DNA of 64,000 nucleotides, taken from the NCBI GenBank assembly GCA_016806645.1, contig JACSYO010001315.1:2367501-2431500 (forward strand). The letters are read 5' to 3'. Of the stretch, positions 11,601 to 23,485 are shown one piece after another. The notes under the pieces are model-generated. The model was not told the origin of the DNA, searched no databases, and saw only the letters and a program-made list of their open reading frames with translations. The stretch's first letter is position 1; each line of letters opens with the position of its first letter. The position numbers and the translations under genes were made by a program. This DNA is from Ophiodon elongatus (Eukaryota; Chordata; Actinopteri; Perciformes; Hexagrammidae).

Positions 11601-14600
11601 TTTGTCTCTCCGAAGGTTGAGTTTTATGAGTTCCAAAGATAAACTCTGACCAGAAAGGGTAAAAACAGGAAATGTCAGTTTGAAAATTTTTATTTTTATG
11701 GTTTCAATTTGATACATTAGAAGATGGAAATAAAGTGAAGGCTATGCCCTAAATAAATAATTGCAGATTTGATATGATCCATTGTAAAGTTATGTTGGTT
11801 AGAGCTGCAAAAAAATATTGAAAAGTGGATTCAGCTGTAACAGTATAGATATTAAAAATATTTACTGATTCCATCCTCTCAAATGTTTTCTTGGAATATA
11901 TGAAAGTAAACTTAATATTTGAGTAAAACAAGACATTTTAAAACATCTCAAGCTGCTGATTAATCAGTACTAAAAATAATTGTTAGTTTCAGCCCTAATG
12001 TATATTTTATAATGTGATAATTACTTTATTTTAGATGTATTCAGAAAATGAAAAGTGTTCAAATTGGAACAGGGAACATTTATTTCACCAAATCTTTAAA
12101 AAAAAATGCATAAAGTATGCATTTACTGAACAAAAACAAAACAAATCGCGCCTCTCCACTCCACTACCGTGAACTGTCCCCTTGCATTGATTAGATCTGA
12201 TAAATCCCCAGATTGGCAGCATTAAATTGCATTGGGAGGTCATAACTTTCAATTTTGTTTTTGTTTTCCTTTTTTTGTTTTTCAGTGACAGAGGGCAGAT
12301 GGAGGACATTCTTTCTCAAAGCTTATTGAAGCGTTATTCTTACTGCAGGCAATTATTTAACCAACCAAGAAAACAAACAAAGCTAATGGGGATGTTGGGC
12401 AGCGTTAATCTACCAGATGTCTTGTTTTTTCTTGTCTTGTTTCTGATTTAGGTCAAATTTTCAATATTTGAACTGGCATTCTTACAATGTACTGTAATAT
12501 ATTTAGCAGGCTTTATCAAATTCCACTATTATCTCCAACTTTTCGATGCAGGGTTCTGGTTAATAATATGTAGCCTGCTGCACTCGCATGACTGTGAACA
12601 GTAACATGTACTTATTAAGGACTGTAATCAAGCTTCTTCCCCTTCCCCCTCCCCAGGATTATCCGCGTCTTGGTTCGCCACGTGAAGTATTTCCTGGGTC
12701 TCCGGTTTGACGTGAGCGGTTGGGAGCATCTGCAGACGGAGGGGCCTTATGTCATCATCTCCAACCATCAGAGCTCGCTGGATGTTTTGGGTGGGTGCTG
12801 TTAATACCTTCATGTACGATGAGAGATGTGTTGTGACATGGATTTCACCATAAAAACAAACGGGTGCAATTTTCCCTCTTTTCGGCTCGCAGAAGAATAC
12901 GCAACTAGGTTCTGAAATGGAACGACGACTCAAATTCTAAGCTCTGACTTCAAGCAATAATTTAGGAGCGTTAACGTCTATATTCTGTGTCATTGCCCCG
13001 TTCAAACACCGGAGAGACTTTGTGTATGAAGGGCTACGATTCCTACATTGTTAATGCTGAAACACCGTCAAACCAGATGTTTAGATGGCTTCCGATGTTT
13101 AACTTGTTATATTCAATATTTTTCTGCATAATTCAGTCATTGTGAATGTGGTTTAGACGTAAGCGACACATGTTGAGAGGTTTGGAAATGCAGCCAGTCT
13201 CATCTATTTTTTATATTCTGACAAAAACATCTTTATTGGTTTATACTGAGAAATGATGCGTGACGGTAGTCCAAACGGCGGCTTTTAGTCTAGTTTTTGT
13301 TGGTTTGGCCCCCTCGCCTCGTAAGAGTAGAGTTACGTGTTGTCCATTCTGCAGCTCACGTTGAGCAATTTGAAACTCTGGGTGGTTGTTTTCCGGGACG
13401 TTTCAGCTGAAAGAGCAGGAGTCCTCTGTAGTAGATGCAGCAGTCGCTGACGAAAGAAGTGGAACGATGCACTGGTGAAGCTACGGCGGTGGGGGATTTT
13501 TACTCCCTGGCCAACGAAATGGACAAGCTGCTATTGCCCAATGGAACTGACAAGGATCCTCCCCCCTTCCCCCGCTGCCCTGTGCTTCATAAAAAACCTA
13601 GCTGGGTGAATCATTCCATCCGTGAACTGATGAAACACCGTGGCTGCTTTGAGTGCACACTGACTGCTGACCTGGATGAGCTCACTGACAGAGTGACAGG
13701 AATCCTTCCCCTCACACTGTAGACAATTAGTAACTGGCTGATGACTGAATGTATTTCATACACACCCGCCTCGCCCGTTGCAACTGTCAGACTACGTTCT
13801 CATGAAGTCGGCTAATTCAGAAAAAACACAGTTAACACGTGTTTGTGATTTGGTGTTGATATTCGCCTCTTCAGCGTAAAGTCAAAGTTACCAAACCACC
13901 TTCAGCTTTCTGGAATTTGCAAACTTCCATCATCCATAAAGGCCCCGCAGGATTAACTCCCTGTGGCAGCTGAGGGAGTTCAACCTTCTGTCTGTTTGTT
14001 GTCTGCACGTTAATGTACACGGCATCGCGTCCCAGCTGCACTAAGGCTCAGTCGGCTAAGGCGCACTTTCAGTGTCCACTGGACACGTTTCGGAAGCGGA
14101 GCATCTGTTCTTCATCAGCGTCGTGTATAACATAATTTAGAGTTGTCTTGCTTGACATTTTTTTTTGTTTTGTTTTGTTTTATTATTATTTTTACAAGCA
14201 TTAGTACATGTTGGCAGCTCATTTCGATGTGGTAACAGATGGACTTTTTGTTGCTTCATAATGTCTCTGTCATCATTCATTTTAAAGTTAATATAGGCGA
14301 ATAGAGGCCCATCTGTTGTCTTTAACCCTTTTTAAAAAAAAAAAAATGTATTGTTACGTTATATAATTAGGAATCAAAAAAGGTAACTGTATTCTGTTAC
14401 AGAAAGAAAAGAGGGAATCAGATTGCTGAGACAAGTAATCGGTTTACATTACTTTTTCATTGTGAATGCTTGGATTAGGTTACTAAGGCAACTGGTAGTT
14501 GTATCGCATTACATATTTAAAGTAACCCCTCCAACCGTCATCACAGCACAATTATTTTCTCTGCAACCTAGCAGCTTGATAATGACTGCTGGGCAAAACA

Positions 14601-15279
14601 GTATTTTCATGCGCTGCAACTAAATGTTTAACCATTCTGTTGTCTGACAACGGAAACGGGAAAGTATGTATATGAGAATGACTGTATTGTCCTCTAGAAG
14701 CTGGTCATACATTTAGTGGATGGCGTTTCAAATCGGTGCAGGCCGAGTAAGAGCATGTAGAGATTTTTAAGCTCCTGATTTGTTTGTCTATGATTTTGCG
14801 TGTGTGGTTAGGTCTTTTATCGTTGCCTCATTCTTCTTGGTCCTGTGCTGAGGACACTCCATTTAGCAGTAGTATGGTTTCTCTCTGTAAGTGCCCGGGA
14901 GAGAGTGTATTATTTTTTTTTTTTTTCCCAGTGCCGGTAATTGCCAAAGGGCAGGCTGGAGGCCAAAGTGGTGACAGCACGGGGAGAACTAGGCATCTAA
15001 TTAGTGCTGAGAAAACTCAGCATGTGTCTGATTTGGCGTCTAAGTTGCCATGCCAACCGCTGCACCCAGCCATTATTAGTTGCTCATCCCTGAGCTGATG
15101 CAATAAGACCGTAAGGAACTACTCGCCTCCACAGCTTGGTTTCAAGTCGCTCTTTCTGGTGTCGTCTCACTTCTGTCCGCTCAGTTTTTTTGTTGTTTTT
15201 TGCCCCAGCGTGGACTCATCTAGCTGCTCTGCCGTTTGTCATCCTTTATGTCACACACCCATAACTTCATTTGTCTAAT

Positions 15280-15325
<46 letters not shown>

Positions 15326-18288
15326 ACATCTTACACTGCTCCTACCTTCTGCACCAGCTGCCTTTTTACACCAAAGTTAATCAATCGTGTCTGATTTCAT
15401 AATGTAAGCGCTATCAATGAATATAACTTCTATCAATAAAGGGATTTTTTTTTTTTTCTTCTTCTCCAACATCGCATGTATTACATCAGCGGACTTTATA
15501 CTGTACTTGATGAAATCCAGGTTTCGACCAGGCCCCAGAGAAAGGAACTGGAAACAGGCTGGATACGTTATAGACTTCTTTTATCACACCCCCTTGGAGA
15601 CTTGGGACAGATCAAAGTTTCACATTTAGAGAAACAATATAATGTAATTCAGCAACAAACTATTTGGCTATTAGGATAGGGTCTACATGATTAAATTAGC
15701 CGACGTCTTATTTCTCAAACTTTGAGAGAGCAACACTGCTTACAGTGTGTGAACAAAACTACAGATTTGCTTTTTTTATTCATCTTGGGATTTTTAAGTG
15801 CTTTGGAAATAACAAAAGTTATAATTACGTTTAAAATTTCATCTCAATAAAGTTTAAAATGATAACTGAGACGTTCTCTTCTTACATGGTGTCCTCTGTT
15901 CCTCAGGCCTGATGGAGATCTTACCAGACCGCTGCACCATGATTGCCAAGAAGGAGTTGATCTACGCCGGCACAGTGGGTCTCATTTGCTGGCTGGGTGG
16001 CATCGTCTTCATCAACCGCAAGAAGACCAACGACGCCAAGAATGTCATGGCTGACGCTGCCCAAACCATGTTGGACGAGCAGGTGAAGTGGCCCAACGTT
16101 ATCAGTGGTGACAGAAGGAGCTACGTTTATCTAAATTGAAGTGAAGAACTAGTACTATCATACTGTCATATTAAAGTGACTCTTAGTTATTTGTGTTTTT
16201 TTTTCCTTCTCTTAATCTGTCACACGGTTCTGGTTTCTGGCACACTGAGAGATGACATTGGATGAATTAAATCGTTGTTTTTCCTTTCCACCCTTGTCCT
16301 TTGACCTCCACAGGTTCGTCTGTGGGTGTTCCCCGAGGGAACGCGAAACCAGAGAGACCACCTGCTGCCCTTCAAAAGAGGGGCTTTCCACCTGGCAGTG
16401 CAGGCACAAGTGAGCACTATTCCTCTGATCTCCCTAAAACTCACTTGTGTTTGAGGTGTCTGTCCTGAGGTAGAGCGAGTGTCCGCTACCGTATCCATAT
16501 CATATACATACATACATACATACATACATACATACATACATACATACATACATACATACATACATACATACATACCTGGCTGAATTCTAGGAGACTTCTA
16601 CCAATTTTTGTAGACTAAAAGAGAGAGCAATGATGCCAGCAGTGTGCTGAATCTGGACACAAGGGGGCACTAGCAGCCTAATGTGGCACAAGGCAACGGT
16701 GTGATTTAACCTTATCCGAGGTACGAGTGGAGCAAAGGAATGCTTTGAAATACTCCAGAGCAGTTTGGACTGTCTGAGCACTTTCATTGTGATATTTCTC
16801 TCTCTGCCTTTTGTGAAGTTGTCCTAGGTTTGTCTATGACCTAATCCTCCCCCCTCCCCCCCGGAACTCCGCACGCCAAATGATTTAGAGGGGAGGTCAG
16901 ACAACATAGAATGACTCCAGAGTAATTGGCAGCTCAGCTGTGTGCGTTTTCGGAGCTCTATCTCTTAATGCGTGCAGGTGGGAGGTCTCTGTTCTTGAGT
17001 TGACGTTTCGTAGCACACACTCTGGGGGAGAGGGGCGGGGGGTCCGGCAGGTGGAATGAATTAAAAAAACATCGTTGAATGAGATCTGGCCAGAAACCGC
17101 AACTTGGTTGGCCCCAGGACAAAAATGCCCCAGACAAAAATGTTGTGGTGCGTTTGTAATGTGTGAGCCAGGCTACGGTGTGAGCCCCTTTTCTGTTACT
17201 TGCTGCTAAAGATTAATATCGGTTTGGGTGAGAAATGCACCGAGGCTGAGGAGGCTAGAAAAATACAGCCCTGCTGCTCCTTATTAGCACACACGTTTTC
17301 TATAGAGGCTCTGTTGGCTCTAAAGCTCAGATCCTGCTCATACGTGATTATATGTTATACATTCACTGTCTGCATGTTCGATACTCTATTTGCAATGGTG
17401 TGTGTTGTCGTGAGGTGTCGGAGTTTGAGGTCTGGAGAAAACGGTGCGTGTTTTGGTTTTCCCGGTTGGCGTCGCGTCACACTTGAGACGATCCCCCGCG
17501 TGAACATGGACTCTTTCTATCGCTGCGTGTTCGCTCCCGCTGAGCTGCAGCGCAGTCCTTTCCATTTGTACCCAGTCGGCCAGATTGAGTGGAAGCAGGA
17601 CAGCCCCCAGGGGGAGCCACGTTTGGCTCAGCCAGTCCCGTTGAAGGGGGCGCTCAGGGGGGGAGGGGGGAGGGCCTCGAGAGTGCGACTCGGCCTCTAT
17701 TAGTGGAGGAGATGGAGATCGCTGGTGTCGTGCTGATTGTGTCTGTGTGAGAGGAAGAGAGACAGTGATAGTGATGTCGGTTCAGTCAAGCATCGCTGTC
17801 TGTTTGTTTCTCATCTTTTGGCTTAGGTGGAAGGAAATGGTCAAAGTAAAGTCTAGGAGTCCGATTACTTAAGTGCTTAACATGAAAATAAGAGGTGATG
17901 ATGATGATGGTCTGTCTGATCGTCCTTCCTCTTGTTTTTCAGGTACCCATCATACCCATCGTTTTTTCCTCCTACAGCAGCTTCTACCTACGGAAAGAAA
18001 AGCAGTTCAACTCGGGTAACGCCACTTAATTGTCCCTTCTTTTTTTTTTTTCAGTTTCAGCAAAATAAAAATAAAAAAGCTACTTGATGTTCCCTAAGAC
18101 TTCTGACAGTGAAGTTTTGTGCCTCCACAGGGACCATCAGATTGAAGATCCTTCCAAAGATCGAGACAAAGGGGATGACGTCAGACGACGTTGCGTCCCT
18201 CTGTGACAAATCCTTCAACCTGATGAACTCGACCTTCCTGAACGTCTCCGACTTCAAACCCCAGAGCAACGGGCCGCTGAGAAACTGA
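5618..18288 (+). CDS. agpat2: 1-acylglycerol-3-phosphate acyltransferase 2 (LPAAT-beta), six exons
   Basis: The enzyme transfers an acyl chain from acyl-CoA to lysophosphatidic acid, giving phosphatidic acid in the ER membrane for phospholipid and triglyceride synthesis. Coding exons: 5618-5793, 12657-12790, 15907-16082, 16314-16409, 17943-18015, 18131-18288. All introns are GT-AG and phases join without a stop, giving 270 aa (human AGPAT2 is 278). Hydrophobic membrane segments lie at about residues 4-17 and 30-49. The catalytic NHQSSLD box (H96, D101) is in exon 2, GGIVFINR (134-141) in exon 3, the substrate-binding VFPEGTR (167-173) in exon 4 and VPIIPIV (195-201) in exon 5. The start was chosen because MDALWVIALLLL gives the usual N-terminal length and hydrophobicity; an upstream in-frame ATG at 5567 would add 17 untypical residues. 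AGPAT1 is the main alternative, but the GLMEILPDRC stretch and the egfl7 neighbour favour AGPAT2. All key residues are present, so it looks functional. Confidence 0.95.
6826..6976 (-). mobile_element. Partial hAT-like MITE of the CAGTGGTGGAA family
   Basis: Read on the minus strand it begins CCAGTGGTGGAAAGTAACTAG and continues with ACTTGTACTTTACT and a decayed middle. This is the left half of the same family as the element at 46885-48162. It lies in agpat2 intron 1. The right end is missing. Confidence 0.65.
8761..9002 (+). mobile_element. tRNA-derived SINE
   Basis: The head resembles a tRNA gene: an A-box TGGCTTAGTGG (8770-8780) and a B-box GGTACGATCCC (8814-8824), the internal RNA polymerase III promoter. 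The body (TTGGGCAAGACACTTAACCC, later AAAGCGCTTTGAGTGGTC) and the tail near CCATTTACCATT match a SINE type that I recognise as abundant in fish. It lies in agpat2 intron 1, same strand as the gene. One B-box base differs from the GGTTCGA consensus, so it is probably inactive. Confidence 0.8.
9230..9570. other. CpG-rich block inside agpat2 intron 1, nature unknown
   Basis: This stretch has many more CG dinucleotides than the surrounding AT-rich intron, for example GGAGCGGAGGACGG, GCGCCACTCGCGTCTCG and CCGATCGGGCCGG. No family-recognisable protein is encoded in any frame. It may be an enhancer, an alternative promoter or a recent insertion. Confidence 0.35.
13435..13722 (+). other. Unrecognised 95-codon open frame in agpat2 intron 2
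   Basis: An open frame starts MQQSLTKEVERCTGE and ends with a stop at 13720-13722. Its composition is protein-like (few repeats, mixed charged and hydrophobic residues, for example FYSLANEMDKLLLPNG and SWVNHSIRELMKHRG), unlike the microsatellite-driven frames elsewhere. An in-frame stop sits just before its ATG. I do not recognise the family. It may be a fragment of a processed pseudogene, part of a transposon or chance. Confidence 0.3.
15282..15322. repeat. (TG)n microsatellite in agpat2 intron 2
   Basis: About 20 uninterrupted TG units. Confidence 0.95.
16410..17942 (+). other. agpat2: agpat2 intron 4
   Basis: GTGAGC to TTTCAG. It contains a (CATA)n run at 16505-16574 and a GC-rich 300 bases at about 17400-17700 with an open frame from 17200 to 17703. 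That frame shows no domain and no codon pattern that I would trust. Nothing else seen. Confidence 0.8.
16505..16574. repeat. (CATA)n tetranucleotide microsatellite in agpat2 intron 4
   Basis: About 17 uninterrupted CATA units, 95 bases after exon 4. Confidence 0.95.
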
Positions 18289-20895
18289 ACATTTACCACG
18301 CTCTCGCCTCTTTTTCCTCCTTTGTCCGCCCCCCGTCTGAGACCCATCCCTTTCCCCGGACCTCCCCGCTCTCCCCGTGCGGTCCCATTACCTGGTCAGG
18401 AAAAACAACATGGCACCGGTCTCTTGTCATGAATTCTCTTCTTGTCTAGTTGACGCCTGGTCCGGTCCGCCTCTGGCCCGGCCACACAGCGCAGTCGGCC
18501 CTGACCCTCACCTGCAGCGCTGCTCTGCACGCCGTGAGCGGAGTGACGGACGACAAGCCGAACAGTATAGATGTGTATCGTTCTTCATGCATGCCTTTTT
18601 GGATGGCTCTGTCCACCTTCATTTTTGCTTTGCTCTCTGGCTTCGTAAGCCTGGCTTTTTTTTTTTCTTCTTTTTTTTTTTTTTTTTACTATATCACCAT
18701 TTTCTACTTTTTTTTCTCCTCCACCTTCCTTCTGTTTAGCATGTAATCCTTCAGCTTTTTTCTGTTCACAAATGTCAGCGGACATTCACTTGTTCATCTC
18801 ATACTGCCGTTATTTGAGTTATCCTTGGACACTCCTGCATGCAAAAACACATGCACAAACCAATTCAAAGTACCCCATCTCCTTCCTTCCTTTCCTTTTC
18901 GTGTGCCCGCACCCTTTTTGCATTCCAGTCTCTTGCCTAAAGCCAAAAGGTGGGGGCTCTCCACGATTGGTGGAGTGTGCGGAGGCGAGAGGCCGACACA
19001 GGTCGACCGCGGACTTCTTTAAGTTCCGTCGCTATGAATTCAAGTCTATGTCCATATTGGCTCTTCAAACCCAATAACCAATAGCTCCATGACATACTTC
19101 AGGGTGTTAGCAGGCAAGGAATGCAAGATCACATGATGCAGCTTGTAACCGTAGCACCCATCTGTACTGACTTGCTGGACTTAAGTGGACTGATGGGTTT
19201 TCAATGTTGTGCATTGTGGATGCATCATATGCTTTCAGTCACTTTCTCTCCAAAAGGTTCAAAGCAACCTGCGTGCAGCATTGAGCAACAAGTGTTTTCT
19301 CGCTGTATCCTTGCTTTCTATTTATTTCTCCATCAGATGAACTTGTTTTTGTTTTTGTTCTGATTCTTTTTTTCTTTTTTTTTTATCACTGATTTCTTTT
19401 TTTTGCTCCTCGGAAAGGAACTCACAAGTGAACCTATTTAAGATGTGTCAAAAAAAAAGAAGATGATTTCATATTGTGCAATGTCCAACTGTTTCAAGCA
19501 TTGCTGTTCCAAAGTGCAAGCTACCTGCTGTGCCATGTCCAAGTGTTTTTGGGGAAGTTTTGAGTGAAAGCCCATTATTATCTTGCTATGACCTGCTTAA
19601 TCAGCCAAATCCACGGAGAGATCTCACTTTACCAATGATGTACGGTAGCTCTTATTGTAGAGGTGAGGTGAAGAATCGTGAGATGATTTTAGATCGCAAG
19701 TGTTTTTTGTTTTTTTTCTTTTCGTTTGGCCTGGTCTGATTTCATTTGTTCTGATTTAACTTGAAGGTTCACTAATTACTAACAAACCCGGCATCTCAGA
19801 AGAGTTTCAGGGTGGTCCCTGTTTAGTTTAGTTGTATCGCCATGAAAAGTGGATAACTTTTGTTTTTAGTTGTGATGTTCTGATTGAGCTATTACTAAAC
19901 CTCATAGATGAATATTAGATCATTTGAAAATGTTTTGGACATTTTTGGCCTTAAGTTTGATTGGTGGTCGCTGCGCCTTGTATTGTTCGGCTAGCTTGCT
20001 TTGGCTCGATTCATGTTTTGTAAAGTGTACAGACAATGACTTCTAACCGCATAGAACCGACTGAACTGTTTTAGTTTACATCCAGGTCTTCAATTTCACG
20101 TTGCTCACTGCCTTTATACTGTTTGCAAAAATCACTTATTTTGCCGCTTTAGCCCATCAAACACCATCTGAGAATGTATTTCAGCATTCAGGATATTTGT
20201 GAACGACTTAATTGCATCTTATCCTCTTTTTTTTTTTCTTCTTTTTTTTGTATAAACGTGGGATGTCATCTTTCATACAGTTGGCTTCACATCTAGAAAA
20301 TGTAATTATTTGACCATTAATTGCTAAATTTAGACTGACACAAGCACATAAACCTTCTGAGGAGATTTTTTTTGTGAATGGATTTATCAATACTTTGGCA
20401 CGAAGCCTGTACACTGCTGTTCATAGGTGAGTGCAGCAGTGATGCCGGCTCAGCTCTCAGCTTTAAGTTCAAGACCAGTATAGAATATTACACCCCCTCT
20501 ATTAATACTAACTGATCAAATTCTGTTTTGTTTCTTTCTTAGTTTTATTATATTTATTGAGTTGTATCTGTGAGGGCAGATTGACCTTTGCAGCAAGTGG
20601 TTTGAATGTTCTAAAATACTCTACCAAATTTATTTCTTCCAAAATATAACCTTTTACGTTTTAAAGTTTGCTAAAGGAGTGGTTTACCCATTTACTTCCT
20701 GTTTATTTCTTTGTTATTTTTGTAATACAAATGGGTGATTTGTAAGCTTTGTGTCATGAGCTTGAACCGGTGGCAAACAGGCTCTGCAACAACCATGCTG
20801 GTTGATTTTGGGCAATTGTTTACGAACTAAGAGACTGTAAGATGAAATATTCAAAGTATTCTGAACCCTAATAAAGCACTTTTTATGCTGCGTTT
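18289..20895 (+). other. agpat2: Probable agpat2 3' untranslated region
   Basis: No further coding exon is recognisable after the agpat2 stop. The region is T-rich, with long T runs at 18657-18687 and near 19370 and 20230. The first clear AATAAA that I find downstream is at 20870-20875, so a 3' UTR of about 2.6 kb is inferred. An earlier non-canonical poly(A) site cannot be excluded. The reading frames in this stretch show no family resemblance. Confidence 0.5.
20870..20875 (+). terminator. agpat2: Candidate agpat2 polyadenylation signal
   Basis: Canonical AATAAA about 2.6 kb after the stop codon, followed by a T-rich stretch and then a (TG)n run at 21012. Its position between the converging agpat2 and egfl7 genes fits a transcript end. 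RNA 3'-end reads would decide it. Confidence 0.4.
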
Positions 20896-21011
20896 GGGTG
20901 GAAAATAACAAGGACTCAAGTTTTCTCTGATTTTTCACCAAAGCTATTAAAAGTGTAATTAGTGATAGCTTTACATGGATATGAGGAACAGAGCCGACAT
21001 CCTGCAGAGCC

Positions 21012-21042
<31 letters not shown>

Positions 21043-21529
21043 CTCTTACCTTTCTATCCAACAGGGGACTTAGGTGTCGTTACACAGTCACCAACAGGGA
21101 CTGCATTGCAAACGGGACATTTTTGAAGTCCCTTGATGGTCATGCTTTAAATCAAGCTAAGATTATATCATATGTGTGTGAGTGTTTAATTCCATGCTCA
21201 AGCATTTACTTTCAGACTGTAGGGGGGCTATTAAACAGGCTACTTAGAAACCAGTCTCTCGAAACTCGATTTTCTTTTTTTATTATTATGTCTATGTAAC
21301 AAAATAGAATTGCCCAACGTTAGTGGATATCTTAAGTTTTACTTTTGGCACGTTATTAATTTAAAGGGCTACAAAGAAGGCAGGAGAGCAATACATATTT
21401 TATATTCTAAAAGAAAGGAAGAAAACAGAAAAACAACCAGGGTTAAATTAAGAATTAAAATACTCAGCAGTAAGATCCTTTCTTTTCCGTTTTAGTTCAT
21501 CATTAAAAACTGATTTATCATCAGACTTT

Positions 21530-22155
21530 ACCTAGACCAGCGGTCCGGACCCAGACGCCGTTGTCTCTGGACCGAAAAACAATAGATAATTGAGAATTAT
21601 TAATGTAATTATTTTTCACTTGGCGCTCCAAAGAGAGAAATGTGGACATCTTAACCAGAGTCTTTAACCAAGAGTGGACAGACTTATATGTTTATTATTC
21701 CCACAACCAATTCAAAAGCAGTGGCACATATGTTCAGAGACCATAGCAATATTACCTATCATAACCACCACAGATAAAGTCCCTGCACACAAATTTCTCC
21801 TTTTGACATCGCTTGATGCCCGAATAAACAGAATTTAAAGCTGCAGGACAATTCAAAATGAAGTACTTTATTTTAAGTCACGTTTTTCAAAAGCTTTCAG
21901 TTATGTATTTCTTTTTAATCCAGCCTTTATTTTAAATGAGAGATCATTTATTTATTATTAGAATATGTATTATTTATAATTAATCAGTTGTTGACTACAT
22001 ACAGACATTAATACAACTGTTGGCTACTTCAATACATATGACACAAAACCATATAACGCAAACTAGACATTATTGTGATGTTCCGGACCTTTGCATGAGG
22101 ACATTCTCTCTAACTGGACCTCGCTGAATTTTACTTGCATACCCCTACTCTAGAT
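21530..22155. mobile_element. Possible degraded hAT-like transposon relic
   Basis: The left edge ACCAGCGGTCCGGACCCAG, the phrase CACTTGGCGCTCCAAAGAGAG and the right edge GGACCTCGCTGAATTTTACTTG resemble a repeated fish element from memory. I cannot show clean terminal inverted repeats or target duplications, so this is tentative. No open transposase frame remains. Confidence 0.3.
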
Positions 22156-22189
22156 TGTAACATGTTTTCATATTTTTTTTCATCCAAAC

Positions 22190-22526
22190 CTCCTTGTCTC
22201 CATTTACGCACGGAGGGCCGTTGCCGCTCTTGACACTCCGGAGACGAGGCCACAAATTCGGAAGCACGGCCACAGAGGGATTCTCACGACGGACCGGGAG
22301 TCTAAAATGGAAAGTGTCATCACTCGGGCGATGCTCGGTCTCTTTAATGCATAGTTTGGAGTTGTTGAAGCGTGATATCTTATTGTAAAGGACAGAACTA
22401 CAGTCCCGGATGTGTTGACAGCATTGATGGTAGCCCACGGCTAATTTCCCAGCGTCGGCGTCCTTTTACCGACTCTAGTAAAGGCAAAGCTAACTCTAAT
22501 AATTAAAACGATATTTAGCCCGAAAG
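22190..22526 (+). promoter_or_regulatory. CpG-rich block ending in a consensus splice donor
   Basis: About 330 bases between agpat2 and egfl7 are rich in CG (CTCCGGAGACGAGGCC, GACGGACCGGGAGTC, AGCGTCGGCGTCC) and end CCCGAAAG followed by GTAAGA at 22527. An ACTACAGTCCCGG string resembles a partial ZNF143-type promoter motif. No protein is evident. A noncoding transcript start on the plus strand is a reasonable guess. Confidence 0.35.
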
Positions 22527-22835
22527 GTAAGAAGTTAAAGTGTGAAGGGAGTGATTCTCCTGTCAACCTTGTTTACTTCCTCACAACATTGCTTCATCAT
22601 CATGAACGCAGAGCTTGGAGACAAGGTGCACACCTTGTTAGTGCTTAAATGTCCATTATCTATCAATCTAAATCCTCTCTGTGATACTATATTTTTAAAG
22701 ACTCACACAAAGATAAAAATACTCTTACCTGCGCGAGATGAGCATGGCCCTCAATATAAACACTTAAGCTCATGTCATTTTATAATGCAAGAATCCATTT
22801 CACATTTGGAAGACCTTAGAGAATATCGTCACATT

Positions 22836-23057
22836 CCTAAAATAATGGCCTTAGTAATTTTTTCAGGTTTTTCAGAAAACACAAAATAAAATGTCCTAAA
22901 TCACACTCGTGACATAGACCATTCTACTACAGGAGTAGAATTGCATGATCTGTTTAACTAAGCTGTAGGCAATTTTACCAGAGGTGGCCAGCATTATGAG
23001 AGGATTTAAGCAACAAAATCATTTTTGTCAAAAAATTACTAAGGCCATTATTTTAGG
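22836..23057. repeat. Perfect 28-bp inverted repeat flanking 166 bases
   Basis: CCTAAAATAATGGCCTTAGT plus eight further bases at 22836-22863 recur exactly inverted at 23030-23057, and similarity continues weakly outside (GTCAC on both sides). This is the form of a short inverted-repeat transposon or a foldback element. The interior has no coding potential. Confidence 0.75.
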
Positions 23058-23154
23058 ACGGTGACCATATAAAAACATTGTGCTTTGTTCTCTTAAGGGG
23101 TATTTCAAAAATATGTTGGGCCTTGCCACGAGCCTACACATCTGGACACATGTT

Positions 23155-23485
23155 TTAAAGGGAACATATCATGTTCATTTTCGAGTTTATATTTGTATTT
23201 TGGGTTCGCACTAAAAGAAATGTACACGCTTTAATGGTCAAATAGTTTGAACTGGTTGAAATGCTCTCTTTATTCCCCTCCAGTAAAATACCGGTTTGCT
23301 TTGATTGGCTTTTGAGTAAAATGGTTGGAGCACCTTAGCAGAGGCAGCTCTCTGGCCGTGGGTGGAGATACTCAGATGAATCACATAATCTGACTTGTTT
23401 GTCTTATTTCACAGTTTTTTGATCTAGATACCCACATGTATGTGTACAAGCACTGGAAAAGTGAGTTTTTCATATGTCCGCCGAA
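23155..23485 (+). mobile_element. MITE of the TTAAAGGGAACATAT family, copy 1
   Basis: Begins TTAAAGGGAACATATCATG and ends TTTTTCATATGTCCG, roughly inverted termini. The interior GTGGGTGGAGATACTCAGAT is shared with the copy at 47626-48104. Nonautonomous; no transposase. Confidence 0.65.

Larger units (their letters stand above)
5794..12656 (+). other. agpat2: agpat2 intron 1
   Basis: A 6.9-kb intron from GTGAGT to CCCCAG. It holds a CpG-rich 5' edge, the partial MITE at 6826, the SINE at 8761 and the CpG-rich block at 9230. The remainder is AT-rich with no supportable exon on either strand. Confidence 0.85.
12791..15906 (+). other. agpat2: agpat2 intron 2
   Basis: GTGGGT to CCTCAG. It contains the unexplained open frame at 13435-13722, a (GT)n tract at 15282-15322 and several T runs. 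No other feature seen. Confidence 0.85.

Noticed and set aside
17200..17703. 167-codon frame in agpat2 intron 4.
   Set aside because: GC-rich intron sequence opens the frame; no domain and no splice link to neighbours.
18377..18746. Open frames in the agpat2 3' UTR.
   Set aside because: They run through T-rich sequence giving Phe runs and follow the agpat2 stop; no family match.
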